A DNA stretch of 64,000 nt from Amarobacillus sp046328225 (GCA_046328225.1 JAXLWZ010000001.1:62001-126000), one strand, 5' to 3'. Positions 49,167 to 58,238 are shown, counted from the stretch's first letter. Numbers and translations: made by a program. Notes: a model not told the origin generated them from the sequence alone.

Positions 49167-50735
49167 CTCCTCGTCATCGATGGCGGGGATGGTGAAGCTG
49201 AAGCGCGTGCCGCCTTCGGGGCGCGGCGCCGCGGCGATGGTGCCGTCCATCAGCTCCACCAGGCGCTTGCTCACCGTCAGCCCCAGGCCCAGGCCGGGCG
49301 CGCGCGAACGGTCCCGTTCGAGCCGTTCGAACGCCCGGAAGACGCGGTCCGCCTGCTCGGCGGGCAGCCCCGGGCCGCGATCGAGCACCGCGACCTCGAC
49401 ATGCCCGCCCGCCGGCCGCGCCTCGATCGTGATCGTCGCGTCCTTCGGGCTGTACTTCTCCGCGTTCGAAAGCAGGTTCGTGAGCACCTGGTCCAGCCAC
49501 GTCGGGCGGGCGAGGAGGACGGGCAGCCCGCGTTCGAGGTTCAGTTCGATGGTGCGCGAAGGGTGCCGCCGCTGGTGCGCCGCCACCGCTCGCTGCACCA
49601 CCCGCGGCAGGAGCACGGGCTCGAGTTCGAACTCCGGGCCGCTATCGAGCTGGGAGAGCATCAGCATGTTCTCGATCAGCGATTCCAGCCGCGAGACCGC
49701 CTCCGTCAGTTGATCCAGCGCGTCCGATTGGTCCTCCGCCGAGAGTTCGCCACGCCGCCGGTGGAGGTAGCTCACGAGCCCGACGACGAGCGTCAGCGGC
49801 GTGCGCAGCTCGTGCGAGACGCTCGCCAGGAACTCGTCCTTCGCCGCGTTCGCCTCGCGCAGCTGGTCCTCGGCGCGTTTGCGCGCGGTGATATCGAGGA
49901 AGGCGCCGACGGCCCCGCGCGGCTTGCCCCCGGGGTCGAGCAGCGGCGCCGCGTACTCCAGCAGGTGCAGCAGCCGACCATCGGTGAGCAGCAGGTCGTA
50001 CTCCTCATCGACCACCGTTCCGCCGCGCACGGCGCGCTGGATGGGGAGGTCCTCGGCGGGCACTTCGACCCCTTCGCGCAGCACGCGGAAGGGCAGCGCG
50101 CCACCCTCGGCGCCGCTCTTGCTCGCGTTCTCGGCGGTCGAAATCGCGAGCATGGTGGCCATGGCGCGGTTCACGCGGATGTCCCGCGCCGAGCCATCGA
50201 CGGCGAGCCCGATGCCCACGGGCAGCACCTCGAGCAGCGTCTCCAGCTCCGCCACGCGGTCGCGAAGCTGCCAGGCCGTGCGCAGCGAGCGGTCCTCGGC
50301 CTCGACCTCGGCGGTGATATCGGTGTTGGATCCGGCGAAGCCCACGAAGGCGCCATCGGGGCCGAACATGGGCGCGCCGCGCACCATCATCCAGCGGTAT
50401 TCGCCGTCGTGGCGGAGGATGCGGTACGGCATCTCAAAGGGCTGGCGCGTGCGTACGGCCGCCTGCTGGATCTCGATACAGCGGGCCAAATCGTCCGGGT
50501 GGACGCCCGTCATCCAGCCCTCGCCCAGCTCCTCGCGCAGTTCGCGCCCGGTGAATTCGAGCCAGCGCGCGTTGCAGTAGGTACAGAGTCCATCCTCGCC
50601 GGTCACCCAGATGAGGACGGGCGCGGCATCGAGGAGCGCGCGCGCCGCCCCTTCGGGCAGCAGCTCACCGGGCGAGGCGGGCACGTTCGCATTACCCACG
50701 CGTGCACCGTACGGACGATCGGATTTCACCGGCAT
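49164..50735 (-). CDS. Cytosolic PAS-PAS sensor histidine kinase
   Basis: A 523-residue kinase without membrane helices. PAS 1 is about 30-145 (APVLIWVTGEDGLCTYCNAR), PAS 2 about 165-285. The HisKA phosphoacceptor is His308 in ASVSHELRTPLTLVVG. HATPase motifs: LTNLLSNAEKYSPKD (N box), LDRGPGLPAEQA (G1) and PGLGLGLTVSKRLVELMDGT (G2). The start is ATG 50735. No response regulator is adjacent, so it is an orphan kinase. PAS 1 has a Cys (LCTYCNARW) that might sense redox state; this is speculation. Confidence 0.92.
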   Translation of the reverse strand: MPVKSDRPYGARVGNANVPASPGELLPEGAARALLDAAPVLIWVTGEDGLCTYCNARWLEFTGRELREELGEGWMTGVHPDDLARCIEIQQAAVRTRQPFEMPYRILRHDGEYRWMMVRGAPMFGPDGAFVGFAGSNTDITAEVEAEDRSLRTAWQLRDRVAELETLLEVLPVGIGLAVDGSARDIRVNRAMATMLAISTAENASKSGAEGGALPFRVLREGVEVPAEDLPIQRAVRGGTVVDEEYDLLLTDGRLLHLLEYAAPLLDPGGKPRGAVGAFLDITARKRAEDQLREANAAKDEFLASVSHELRTPLTLVVGLVSYLHRRRGELSAEDQSDALDQLTEAVSRLESLIENMLMLSQLDSGPEFELEPVLLPRVVQRAVAAHQRRHPSRTIELNLERGLPVLLARPTWLDQVLTNLLSNAEKYSPKDATITIEARPAGGHVEVAVLDRGPGLPAEQADRVFRAFERLERDRSRAPGLGLGLTVSKRLVELMDGTIAAAPRPEGGTRFSFTIPAIDDEE

Positions 50736-50797
50736 AAAGCAATCCCATGCTGTCGCACGACTCGCATGCGACCGACCTCACCCGCCCGCCCGGCGCA

Positions 50798-51784
50798 TCA
50801 GCATTCGAGAACGACCTTGCCGAAGTTCGCGTTCGCTTCCAGCTGGCGATGCGCATCGGCCGCGCGCGCGAGCGGGAAGACGCTGTCGACGACGACCTTC
50901 ACGCGCCCGCTCGCGATGTGCGGCAGCACGCTCTTTTCGAACGCGCGCACGGCGTAGGCCTTCTCCTCCAGCGGGCGCGCGCGGAGCACGGTGCCGCGCA
51001 GCTGCAGCCGCTTCGCGAGCAAGAGACCCAGGTTCACCTGCGTCACCGACCCGCCCATGAGCCCGACGAACGTCATCCGTCCCTTCGGGGCGAGCGCCTT
51101 CAGGTTCCGCTCCAGGTATTCCGCGCCCACGACATCGAGGATGACATCCACGCCGCGCCCGCCGGTCTCGGTCGCGACGGCGGCGGCGAAGTCGCTCTCG
51201 CGGTAGTTCACGCCGATATCGAGGCCGATCTCGGCCGCGCGCGCGAGCTTCTCATCGCTCCCTGCCGTGCCGATCACGAGCGACGCGCCCATCACCTTCG
51301 CGACCTGGATGGCGGCCACGCCGACGCCGGAGCCCACGGCATGCACGAGCACCCGCTCCCCCGCGACGAGCCCGCACTGGACGAGCGCGTCGTGCGCCGT
51401 GATGTAGACCTCGGGCGTGGCGCCGGCCTCGATCCAGGAAAGACTGGCGGGTACGTGCATGGCCAGGCGATGGTGGATGGCCACCTTCTCCGCGTAGCCC
51501 CCGCCCGCGAGCAGCCCCATCACGCGGTCGCCGGGCGCGAAGCCCTCGGTCGCGGCGCCGACGGATATGACCTCGCCGGCGAACTCCAGGCCGAGGATCT
51601 CGTGCTCCGGCTTCGGGCCCGGCTGGGGGTAGCCGCCGCGGCGCTGCATCAGGTCCGCGCGATTCAGCGCCGCCGCGCGCACGCGCACGAGCAGCTCTTC
51701 CGGCCCGGCCACGGGGTCGGGAATTTCACGGTACTGGAGGGCGTCCGGCTCGGGGCCGGGATTCGGCAGGACAATCGCATGCAT
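50798..51784 (-). CDS. Quinone oxidoreductase (zeta-crystallin-like MDR)
   Basis: A 328-residue medium-chain dehydrogenase/reductase without zinc ligands, like QOR/zeta-crystallin. It has the GroES-like N-terminus AALNRADLMQRRGGYPQPGP, the LGLEFAGEVISVG segment, NADPH binding in ERVLVHAVGSGVGVAAIQVA, and LDVVGAEYLERNLKALAPKG. It reduces quinones or enals with NADPH. It starts at ATG 51784. It is 47 bp downstream of the DUF2807-like gene on the same strand. Confidence 0.92.
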   Translation of the reverse strand: MHAIVLPNPGPEPDALQYREIPDPVAGPEELLVRVRAAALNRADLMQRRGGYPQPGPKPEHEILGLEFAGEVISVGAATEGFAPGDRVMGLLAGGGYAEKVAIHHRLAMHVPASLSWIEAGATPEVYITAHDALVQCGLVAGERVLVHAVGSGVGVAAIQVAKVMGASLVIGTAGSDEKLARAAEIGLDIGVNYRESDFAAAVATETGGRGVDVILDVVGAEYLERNLKALAPKGRMTFVGLMGGSVTQVNLGLLLAKRLQLRGTVLRARPLEEKAYAVRAFEKSVLPHIASGRVKVVVDSVFPLARAADAHRQLEANANFGKVVLEC

Positions 51785-51831
51785 CGCGACAGTGTACCCG
51801 CGCCATCGCGCCCGGGCGCGACCGCAGCCGC

Positions 51832-52512
51832 CTACACCCAGGTGGCCGCAGGCTCCCCGCCGCCGCGTTCGCTGATGCTGACCTGGTTCGCGCCGCCGCC
51901 GATGCGAACCTCGTAGCGGTCCGCCGCGGCGCCGTCCCGGGAGGAGAGGCTCGCGCCCCCGCCCGCGGCCCGGATGCGCTGGCCATCGAGGTCCACGCGG
52001 TTGGCGCCGCCGCCGATTTCGAGGCGCACGGCCGTGCCCGCCGGCCGCCGGATGACGAGATGATTCGTGCCGCCGCCGAGCGTGACCGGCACGGCGCCGG
52101 TGGGCGCGGGCAGGTCGAGCGTGACATGGTTGGCGCCGCCGCCGGCGCGCACGGACTCGACCCGCGCGCCCTCCAGGTGGGCCTCCAACCGGTTCACGCC
52201 TCCGCGCGATTCGAGCCGCCAGGGCACCGCCGGGTTGAGCACCACCTCGCCGCGCGACTGCTCCTTCGAGCCGCCGAACAGGCCGCCCAGGACGTCGCGC
52301 AGCGTGAACCGCTCGTACGAGACCTCGATCACGCCATCCTCGACGCTGACATCCGGGATTTCGCCCTCGAAGTGGGCTTCGAAGAGCCCCACGAGCGTGG
52401 GATCGACGCGCACCGACACATTCGAAACCCCGCGCGCGAACACGAGCGAACCGCGCGTGACATCGCCGAGCGGGGCCGAAAACGTGCGAGCGCCGGGCGT
52501 GGTGACTGGCAT
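51832..52512 (-). CDS. DUF2807/DUF4097-like beta-repeat protein
   Basis: A 226-residue protein of short beta repeats. From about residue 115 the motif GGGANHV, GGGTNHL, GGGANRV, GGGASLS, GGGANQV recurs with about 20-25 residue spacing, a beta-solenoid or auto-transporter-adhesin-like (DUF2807) pattern. The N-terminal part (FSAPLGDVTRGSLVFARGVS) is also strand-rich. No signal peptide is seen. ATG 52512 follows GGAGGAT; upstream ATGs at 52548 and 52572 lack one. Its promoter region abuts the island's left 51-bp direct repeat. Confidence 0.75.
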   Translation of the reverse strand: MPVTTPGARTFSAPLGDVTRGSLVFARGVSNVSVRVDPTLVGLFEAHFEGEIPDVSVEDGVIEVSYERFTLRDVLGGLFGGSKEQSRGEVVLNPAVPWRLESRGGVNRLEAHLEGARVESVRAGGGANHVTLDLPAPTGAVPVTLGGGTNHLVIRRPAGTAVRLEIGGGANRVDLDGQRIRAAGGGASLSSRDGAAADRYEVRIGGGANQVSISERGGGEPAATWV

Positions 52513-52608
52513 GAAATCCTCCGGCCGCGAAACACGCAGCCCACCCATGATGGTCCCCGCGCCGGGCCTCATGTGTCGCCCACTTCACACTCGCACGCCC
52601 CCGGAACC

Positions 52609-52659
52609 ACCCACGGCCGTTCGGCCCGCGCCGGCGTCACCGGTTGTCCCCCCGGCGGC
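52609..52659. repeat. 51-bp direct repeat, left copy of 1.8-kb island
   Basis: Identical to 54415-54465. It starts ACCCACGGCCGTTCGGCC and ends TTGTCCCCCCGGCGGC, and contains GGCC-GTTC-GGCC and CCGG-type short inverted repeats. Its long identity and position at both island ends suggest an attachment or recombination site. Confidence 0.95.
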
Positions 52660-52790
52660 TCATAGCGAACGCCCAATTGACCGATGCTATGGTAGAGTGC
52701 GGCATTGGTGGCGAGGCGACCGGTTTCGAGTATGTCCGGCAAGCCTCCAGCCCGACCGAACGAACCGGCTCGCCGGGAGGTCATGGAAGA

Positions 52791-52976
52791 ATGACACAGC
52801 TACCCGCGACCTCGCGGGAGGTCCTGTACGGCAGCGTGCGCGTGAAGATCTGGGAATCGCGTGACCTTGCGGAAGAGGCAGCACGCGAAGTGGACCAGGA
52901 GCGCCGTGAACTCGGCCTCGATTCGGAGCGCTGTCTCCCGCGCAAAGCCTCCATGGAAGCGGCGATCACCCTTTAG
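52791..52976 (+). CDS. Small charged protein in the island, partner of the peptidase-like gene
   Basis: A 61-residue helical, Glu/Arg-rich protein (REVLYGSVRVKIWESRDLAE, EAAREVDQERRELGLDSERC). It may fold as a beta strand plus a long helix. ATG 52791 is preferred; the frame is open back to 52644 inside the left direct repeat, but that part is not family-like. It is 8 bp upstream of the peptidase-like gene, so the two form an operon. Function unknown: a regulator, inhibitor or substrate of the peptidase are possible. Confidence 0.65.
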   Translation: MTQLPATSREVLYGSVRVKIWESRDLAEEAAREVDQERRELGLDSERCLPRKASMEAAITL

Positions 52977-52984
52977 GGAGTGCG

Positions 52985-54415
52985 GTGGACGACGAGCGGC
53001 TCTACTCGCCCGATGACTTGGACGCCGTCTTTCAGCGCCTTTCGAACCTGAACCGCCAGGGTGGCGCGGTTGCCACCGCCGGCGAGGCAGTGGTGGCTTC
53101 GCTGCGGCGAAGTGGTGCGACGTTCGTGCTCCGCGAAGACCGCTACATCGATCGTGATTACAGCCGCGCCTTCGATGCGTTCTACGGCGGATTCTTCCGG
53201 CCGCCGCCCAAGTTCACCACCCGCTATCACTTCTTCACACGGCCGTTCGATCCGGCGGATGCCGCGTCGGCTGTGCCGGCATCGGGCGAATATTTGGGCT
53301 TCGTCGTGCTCTGGGAGACTGATCCCCTGATCGTCGGACGGACCGTCATCGAGCCACCCATGCCCGCCACGCAAATGCTGGGGCGACCCACGAGGGTGCA
53401 CATCGGCGGTCACCGGTTCGAGCTCAACGCGGCGCCGTTCTGTGCGAAGGACTTCGGCGTCGCCGCCTGCGCCACAGTCGCGACCTACCTTGCAGCCGAG
53501 TTGGCGGGACATCAGTACGGGTTCCCGCGAACATCGACAACCGAGGTCACGCAACTCGCAACGGCGAACGGTGGGGACTTCGGCCGGCCCCTCCCCCAGC
53601 GTTTCGGCCTCACTCCGGCCGAAATCTGCCGGGCACTCGCGGCGTTGGGATACGAACCGTTCGTCGAAGACCTGAGTACCTTCGAGTGGGACGCTGACGC
53701 CACGATCCTCGCGCACCTGACCTCGAGGATTCCGGTGATCATCCTGCTTGAGGTGTTTCCGGATCCGGGCGGTGCAGACAGCACCGAGCGCGCGCGCGAG
53801 GCCGACGATCGCGATCGCCACGCGGTTGTCGCCGTAGGCTACGACTGGGACCCGGATCGCGCCCTCCGAAACCGAAGCTGGACGGCCGGTCTCGAACGCG
53901 TCTACGTCCACGACGACCGCTACGGTCCCTTCGTGCCCATGACCTTCGTAACGAAGGGGGGCGCCGAGGTCGAACTCGAATACCTCTCCGGGGCGCGACG
54001 AGCCATGGTGAAGCAGCTCATCCTTCCCCTTCCGCCCCGCACCTACCTGATCTCCAAGGAAGCGCACCTGGCAGGCCGATCGGTGCTGCACCGCATCGCC
54101 GCCCGCACCGCACCGGGTACCGACCCATCCAACTTGCTCGTCAGGACGTACCTCATGCCTTCGAGCGAGCTCAAGCGCCAGGCCGCTGACTGGGGATTCG
54201 CGGGGCCGGCGGCGCACCTGCTGCAGCAGTCCCTTCCGCATCGCGTGTGGGTCTCCGAAGCCTGGCTCGTGGGCGACGTGGGCCGCCCCGGAGGCAAGCC
54301 GTCCGGCCGCGCCCTCTGCGACCCGACCGCGCTGCGGGACGCAACCCGGCGGCACGTCCTCTGGTCTCACTACCTCGATGACGTGCACGACGTGGACCTC
54401 TCCACCAATACCTGA
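52985..54415 (+). CDS. Papain/C39-like putative cysteine peptidase
   Basis: A 476-residue protein from GTG 52985 (TAGGGAG upstream). The N-terminal 150 residues (REDRYIDRDYSRAFDAFYGG, RYHFFTRPFD) are of unknown fold. From about 150 a C39/papain-like core is suggested: candidate nucleophile Cys162 in GVAACATVATYLA (or Cys153), His279 in DRDRHAVVAVGYDWDP and Asp310/311 in VYVHDDRYGPF. The residue at the usual DCG cysteine position is Phe157. A C-terminal half (VSEAWLVGDVGRPG) has no recognised motif. It sits within a 51-bp-repeat-bounded island; its TGA overlaps the right repeat by one base. Substrate unknown. Confidence 0.6.
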   Translation: MDDERLYSPDDLDAVFQRLSNLNRQGGAVATAGEAVVASLRRSGATFVLREDRYIDRDYSRAFDAFYGGFFRPPPKFTTRYHFFTRPFDPADAASAVPASGEYLGFVVLWETDPLIVGRTVIEPPMPATQMLGRPTRVHIGGHRFELNAAPFCAKDFGVAACATVATYLAAELAGHQYGFPRTSTTEVTQLATANGGDFGRPLPQRFGLTPAEICRALAALGYEPFVEDLSTFEWDADATILAHLTSRIPVIILLEVFPDPGGADSTERAREADDRDRHAVVAVGYDWDPDRALRNRSWTAGLERVYVHDDRYGPFVPMTFVTKGGAEVELEYLSGARRAMVKQLILPLPPRTYLISKEAHLAGRSVLHRIAARTAPGTDPSNLLVRTYLMPSSELKRQAADWGFAGPAAHLLQQSLPHRVWVSEAWLVGDVGRPGGKPSGRALCDPTALRDATRRHVLWSHYLDDVHDVDLSTNT

Positions 54416-54465
54416 CCCACGGCCGTTCGGCCCGCGCCGGCGTCACCGGTTGTCCCCCCGGCGGC
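54415..54465. repeat. 51-bp direct repeat, right copy of 1.8-kb island
   Basis: Identical over 51 bp to 52609-52659 and beginning within the stop codon of the peptidase-like gene. Removal of the interval plus one copy would leave a simple gap between the DUF2807-like and chemoreceptor genes. Confidence 0.95.
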
Positions 54466-54595
54466 GGCATTCGTTCACGCAATGCTCCCGGACACGGTGG
54501 GGTTTTCCCCGATGAACAGTTGATTCCCCTTTTTCGACCATTTCCCTGTGCCGCGACCGGGGGGACGCGGCCGGCCGTACCACAGGGAGGACTAT

Positions 54596-56680
54596 GTGAG
54601 CGTTCGATCGAGGTTGAAGCGTCCGGCGGGGGTCGCGCGTCCCCGGGCTACGTCGCGCGTGCGAGCGGGTATCCGGGGCAAGCTGCTCGGCGCCTTCTCG
54701 GTCGTGCTCCTCCTCATGCTCGCGGTGGGCCTCACCTCGATCGTGAAGCTCAACAACGCCGCCGATGCCGCTCGCGACCTTCGCCAGCGCAGCATCACCG
54801 GCGCCGTCGCCTCCACCGAGGCGAAGCTCCAACTCCAGCTCCTCCTCGCCTACGGCGCCCAGATCGCCACGGCGAAGGACGAGGACGCCTTCAACGCCAC
54901 CATTCAGAACACGAAATCCACCACCGCGCAGGCCCAGGCCGCCCTCCAGCGCTACCTGCCGACCATCACCACCGAGGAGCAGAACGCCGAGTTCGTGAAG
55001 GCGTTCGATGCCCTCCAGGCGCTTTCGAGCAACAAGTACACCGAGCTCATCCAGCAGGGGAAGGTGTCCGAGGCCGCCGCCGAGGGGGCCAAGCTCACCC
55101 CCGCCATCGCCGCCGCCACGGCCGCGCTCGATAAGCTCCAGAAGATCAGCACCGAAGGCGCCGACCGCGCCGCCGACGATGCCGCCGCCTCGGCCGCGCA
55201 GGCCCGCATGGTCGTGATCGTGCTGCTCGCCGTCGCCACCACCGTGGGTATCGCCGCCGCCTGGTGGCTTTCGCGCTCGCTCGTCAACGGCGTGCAGCAG
55301 GCCGCGAACGCCGCCCAGCGGATCGCCGAAGGCGATGTCGATGTCGCCATCGATGTCCATTCGCGCGACGAAGTGGGCGACCTCGGCCGCTCCTTCGTGG
55401 CCATGAGCGGCTACCTCAAGGAGATGGTCGCCGCCGCCGAGGCCGTCTCCGCCGGCGACCTCACCATCTCCGTGCACCCCCGCGGCGAACGGGACGCGCT
55501 CGGCAATTCGCTCGCGAGCATGCTCCTGTCCCTGCGCGAATTCGTCGGTGGCGTGCGCGAACACGCCGGCGAGATCGAAGTCGCCGCAGCCGGGCTCGAG
55601 GATGCCTCCTCGCAGCTCGAAAGCGCTTCGCACCAGATTACGGACGCGATCACGGGAGTGAGCCGCTCGGCGGTGTCGCTTTCGGCCCTTTCGCAGGATT
55701 CGTCGCGCGAAGTCGAACGGCTCGCCGCCGGTTCGCAGCAGGTGGCCGCGAGCGCCCAGGAGAGCGCCGATGGCGCCGCCCGCAGCCGCGATGAAGCGAC
55801 CGCCATGGGCAATCGCATCGGCGCCGTCTCGGGCGTGAGCGAAGAACTCGCCCGCAGCGCCGATGCCAGCCGCAGCGCCGCCGTGCAGGGCCAGGCCGCC
55901 GTGCACCAGGCCGTGACCTCCATGGAATCCATCGCCACCGCCGTCAGCCGCGCCTCCGAGACCATCAACCAGCTCGGCGAATACGGCAACCAGATCGGCG
56001 ACATCGTTCGCACGATCGACGAAATCGCGAGCCAGACGAACCTCCTCGCGCTCAACGCCGCGATCGAGGCCGCCCGCGCCGGCGAGCAGGGCCGCGGCTT
56101 CGCCGTCGTCGCCGAAAACGTCCGCCACCTCGCCGAACGCTCCTCCGGCGCGACCAAGGAGATCGCGGACCTCATCGCCAAGGTGCAGCAGGGAACCCGC
56201 GAGGCCGTTCTCGCCATGAAGGCCGGCGTCCAGGACGTCGAACAGGGCCGCGAAATCACCGCCGAGGCGGGCGACGCGCTCGAGACCATCCTCGCCTCCG
56301 TCGCCCAATCGGCCGAACAGATGCAGTCCATCGCGACCGAGGTGCGGAGCCTCGGCGATGGCGCCGCGCGCATCGTCGAAGCCGGCGACGAGATGGCGAC
56401 CATCGCCCGCCAGTCCGCCTCCAGCGCCGGCGAAATGGCCGACGGCACCGGCAAAGTGACCGAGGCGATCCTCCAGGTGAGCGCCATGAGCGAGGAGACC
56501 AGCGCCTCCGCCGAGCAGGTCTCGGCCTCCAGCGACGGGCTCGCCACCCAGTCCCGGGAGCTTTCGCAGACCGCGCGGCAGATGCGCGAACTCTCCGACG
56601 CCCTCACGCGCGCGGTCGGCCAGTTCCGGCTGAGCGCGAACGACGCCGGCGCCTCCCCGCCGGAGTTCGCCGCCCGCTGA
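54596..56680 (+). CDS. Methyl-accepting chemotaxis protein
   Basis: A 694-residue transmembrane chemoreceptor. Order: TM1 (LLGAFSVVLLLMLAVGL, about 30-48), a four-helix ligand domain, TM2 (MVVIVLLAVATTVGIAAAWW), HAMP (SRSLVNGVQQAANAAQRIAE) and probably a second HAMP, then the kinase-control hairpin with tip EIASQTNLLALNAAIEAARAGE and EQGRGFAVVAENVRHLAE. It starts at GTG 54596 after AGGGAGG. The C-terminus lacks a CheR/CheB-type pentapeptide. No che genes are nearby. The tip is canonical, unlike that of the PAS protein at 1897. Confidence 0.95.
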   Translation: MSVRSRLKRPAGVARPRATSRVRAGIRGKLLGAFSVVLLLMLAVGLTSIVKLNNAADAARDLRQRSITGAVASTEAKLQLQLLLAYGAQIATAKDEDAFNATIQNTKSTTAQAQAALQRYLPTITTEEQNAEFVKAFDALQALSSNKYTELIQQGKVSEAAAEGAKLTPAIAAATAALDKLQKISTEGADRAADDAAASAAQARMVVIVLLAVATTVGIAAAWWLSRSLVNGVQQAANAAQRIAEGDVDVAIDVHSRDEVGDLGRSFVAMSGYLKEMVAAAEAVSAGDLTISVHPRGERDALGNSLASMLLSLREFVGGVREHAGEIEVAAAGLEDASSQLESASHQITDAITGVSRSAVSLSALSQDSSREVERLAAGSQQVAASAQESADGAARSRDEATAMGNRIGAVSGVSEELARSADASRSAAVQGQAAVHQAVTSMESIATAVSRASETINQLGEYGNQIGDIVRTIDEIASQTNLLALNAAIEAARAGEQGRGFAVVAENVRHLAERSSGATKEIADLIAKVQQGTREAVLAMKAGVQDVEQGREITAEAGDALETILASVAQSAEQMQSIATEVRSLGDGAARIVEAGDEMATIARQSASSAGEMADGTGKVTEAILQVSAMSEETSASAEQVSASSDGLATQSRELSQTARQMRELSDALTRAVGQFRLSANDAGASPPEFAAR

Positions 56681-56706
56681 CGGCGGCCCACCCTCTTCCT
56701 CGCACG

Positions 56707-56733
56707 AGGCCCCGGCACACCACCGGGGCCTTT
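56707..56733 (+). terminator. Rho-independent terminator
   Basis: AGGCCCCGG-CACACCA-CCGGGGCCT followed by TTCG, 27 bp beyond the chemoreceptor stop codon. Confidence 0.8.
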
Positions 56734-56789
56734 CGCATCCCGGCCCCGGGCGGCGATTTCGCAACGCCACGGACGTGTAGAGTCAGACG

Positions 56790-58055
56790 ATGCCCGGCCG
56801 CATGGAAGCAACCTTCGGCGCATTCCAGAGCCGCAACTTCACGGTGCTGTGGTTCGGCACGCTCTTCGCTTTCATCGCCTTCTTTATGTCGACCGTGGTC
56901 CAGGGCATCGTCGCCTTCGATCTGAGCGGCAACAACCGCGCCGTCGGCTTCGTCGTGTTCGCGCAGGGCATCGCGCAGCTCATGCTCGGGCCGTTCGGCG
57001 GCGCCTTCGCCGACCGTCTTTCGAAGAAGCTCGTCATCCTCGTCTGTCAGTCCGTGATCATGGCCTGCTTCTTCGTGCTCGCCTTCCTCGTCGCCACCGA
57101 CGCCATCCGCGTGCCGTTGCTCGCTGCCGGGTCGTTCGTCATCGGGTCGTCGTTCTCGTTCCTGGGCCCCTCGCGGCAGTCGTTCATGGTCGAACTGGTG
57201 GATACGGCGAAACGCGGGAACGCAGTGGCGCTGAGCCAGGTCGCCGGCAACGCCTCGCGCATCATCGGTCCGCTGCTCGCCGCCGCGTTGCTCGCCATCG
57301 ACCGCCTGGGCACGGCCGGCGCGTACATGGCGATGGGCGTGCTCTACGTGGGCACCGTCGCCGCGACGGTTTCGCTGCCGCGGGGGGCGCCGCCGGCCGG
57401 GGCACAGGGCCGCAGCGTCCTCGGCGATGTGCTCGTCGGCTTCGGCTATGTGCGCGACCACCCGCCCATTCGCACGCTCATCCTCTCCTACGTGCTCGTG
57501 ATCATGGCCGGCTTCTCGTACGTGACGGTGCTGCCCGGGCTGCTCGAAAACGAACTCGGACGCAGCGCCGGGAGCATGACGCTGCTGCTCGGCGTGAGCG
57601 CGCTCGGCGGCCTGGGGTCGAGCCTGTATGTCGCCTCCCTCGCCGACAGCCCCCGCGCGCGCCGCGTCTACACCGTGATGACGCTGCTGTTCGGCATCTC
57701 ACTCGCGGGCAGCGGCTTCGCCCCCGGCTTCGGCATCCTGCTGGTCGGCATGTTCGGCATCGGCATCGGCAGCGGCGGCTTCCAGACCCTGAACGGCGCG
57801 CTCGTTTCGCACATGACGGAGCAGGCCTACTTCGGCCGCGTCATCTCGCTGACCTTCCTCGCCTTCGCGGCTTCGAGCGTGCTCGCCTGGCCCATCGGCA
57901 TCTTCGCCGACGCCGCGGGCGAACGTGCCACGCTCGTCATCATGGGCGCCTCCGTGATGGCCATCGTCGCCGCGTTCAGCGGCGCCGCCCGGGTGGCGGC
58001 GAGAGAAAAGAGAAAAGAGGAAGGAGAAAAGGAGACGGGGCCAACCCCGGCATAA
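56790..58055 (+). CDS. MFS transporter with repeat-encoded C-terminal tail
   Basis: A 421-residue major facilitator, 12 helices, of the DHA3-like (MefA/EntS) type. Marks: FTVLWFGTLFAFIAFFMSTV, FAQGIAQLMLGPFGGAFADR (motif A-like GGxxADR), GNASRIIGPLLAAALLAI and YFGRVISLTFLAFAASSVLA. The last 17 residues REKRKEEGEKETGPTPA are highly charged and are encoded by the GAGAAAA heptad repeat and core, not by the family, so the original stop near 58004 was lost. It starts at ATG 56790. Substrate unknown; drug or siderophore export are common in this group. Confidence 0.9.
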   Translation: MPGRMEATFGAFQSRNFTVLWFGTLFAFIAFFMSTVVQGIVAFDLSGNNRAVGFVVFAQGIAQLMLGPFGGAFADRLSKKLVILVCQSVIMACFFVLAFLVATDAIRVPLLAAGSFVIGSSFSFLGPSRQSFMVELVDTAKRGNAVALSQVAGNASRIIGPLLAAALLAIDRLGTAGAYMAMGVLYVGTVAATVSLPRGAPPAGAQGRSVLGDVLVGFGYVRDHPPIRTLILSYVLVIMAGFSYVTVLPGLLENELGRSAGSMTLLLGVSALGGLGSSLYVASLADSPRARRVYTVMTLLFGISLAGSGFAPGFGILLVGMFGIGIGSGGFQTLNGALVSHMTEQAYFGRVISLTFLAFAASSVLAWPIGIFADAAGERATLVIMGASVMAIVAAFSGAARVAAREKRKEEGEKETGPTPA

Positions 58056-58238
58056 TCAAGCTCGCGCGGGGTTGCCCCCGCTCGAGCCTCGAGCCTCGCG
58101 CCTCGAACCCTTTTCTCCATCCTCTTTTCTCCTTTCTCTTCCCCGGGGTTGCCCCACCTCGAGCCTCGAGCCTCGAACCTCGAGCCCCCGTCCTCATTCC
58201 TCATTCCTCATTCCTCATTCCTCATTCCTCATTCCTCC
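58001..58238. repeat. Long double composite heptad element
   Basis: GAGAAAA units that are translated as the MFS tail, a GGGGCCAACCCCGG core, a GGGGTTGCCCC stem, CCTCGAG/CCTCGCG/CCTCGAA units, a CTTTTCT tract, then a second stem, CCTCGAG/CCTCGAA units and at least five perfect CCTCATT units (58193-58236). Confidence 0.95.

Noticed and set aside
52677..52698. Promoter TTGACC plus TAGAGT in the island
   Set aside because: The spacer is only 10 bp, too short for a sigma-70 promoter.
52644..52790. Longer 110-residue start for the small island protein
   Set aside because: That start lies inside the direct repeat and the extra residues look random; ATG 52791 with its spacing to the peptidase-like gene is more likely.
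52609..54465. Prophage or insertion sequence
   Set aside because: No integrase, transposase, terminal inverted repeats or phage genes are present; only the direct repeats support mobility.
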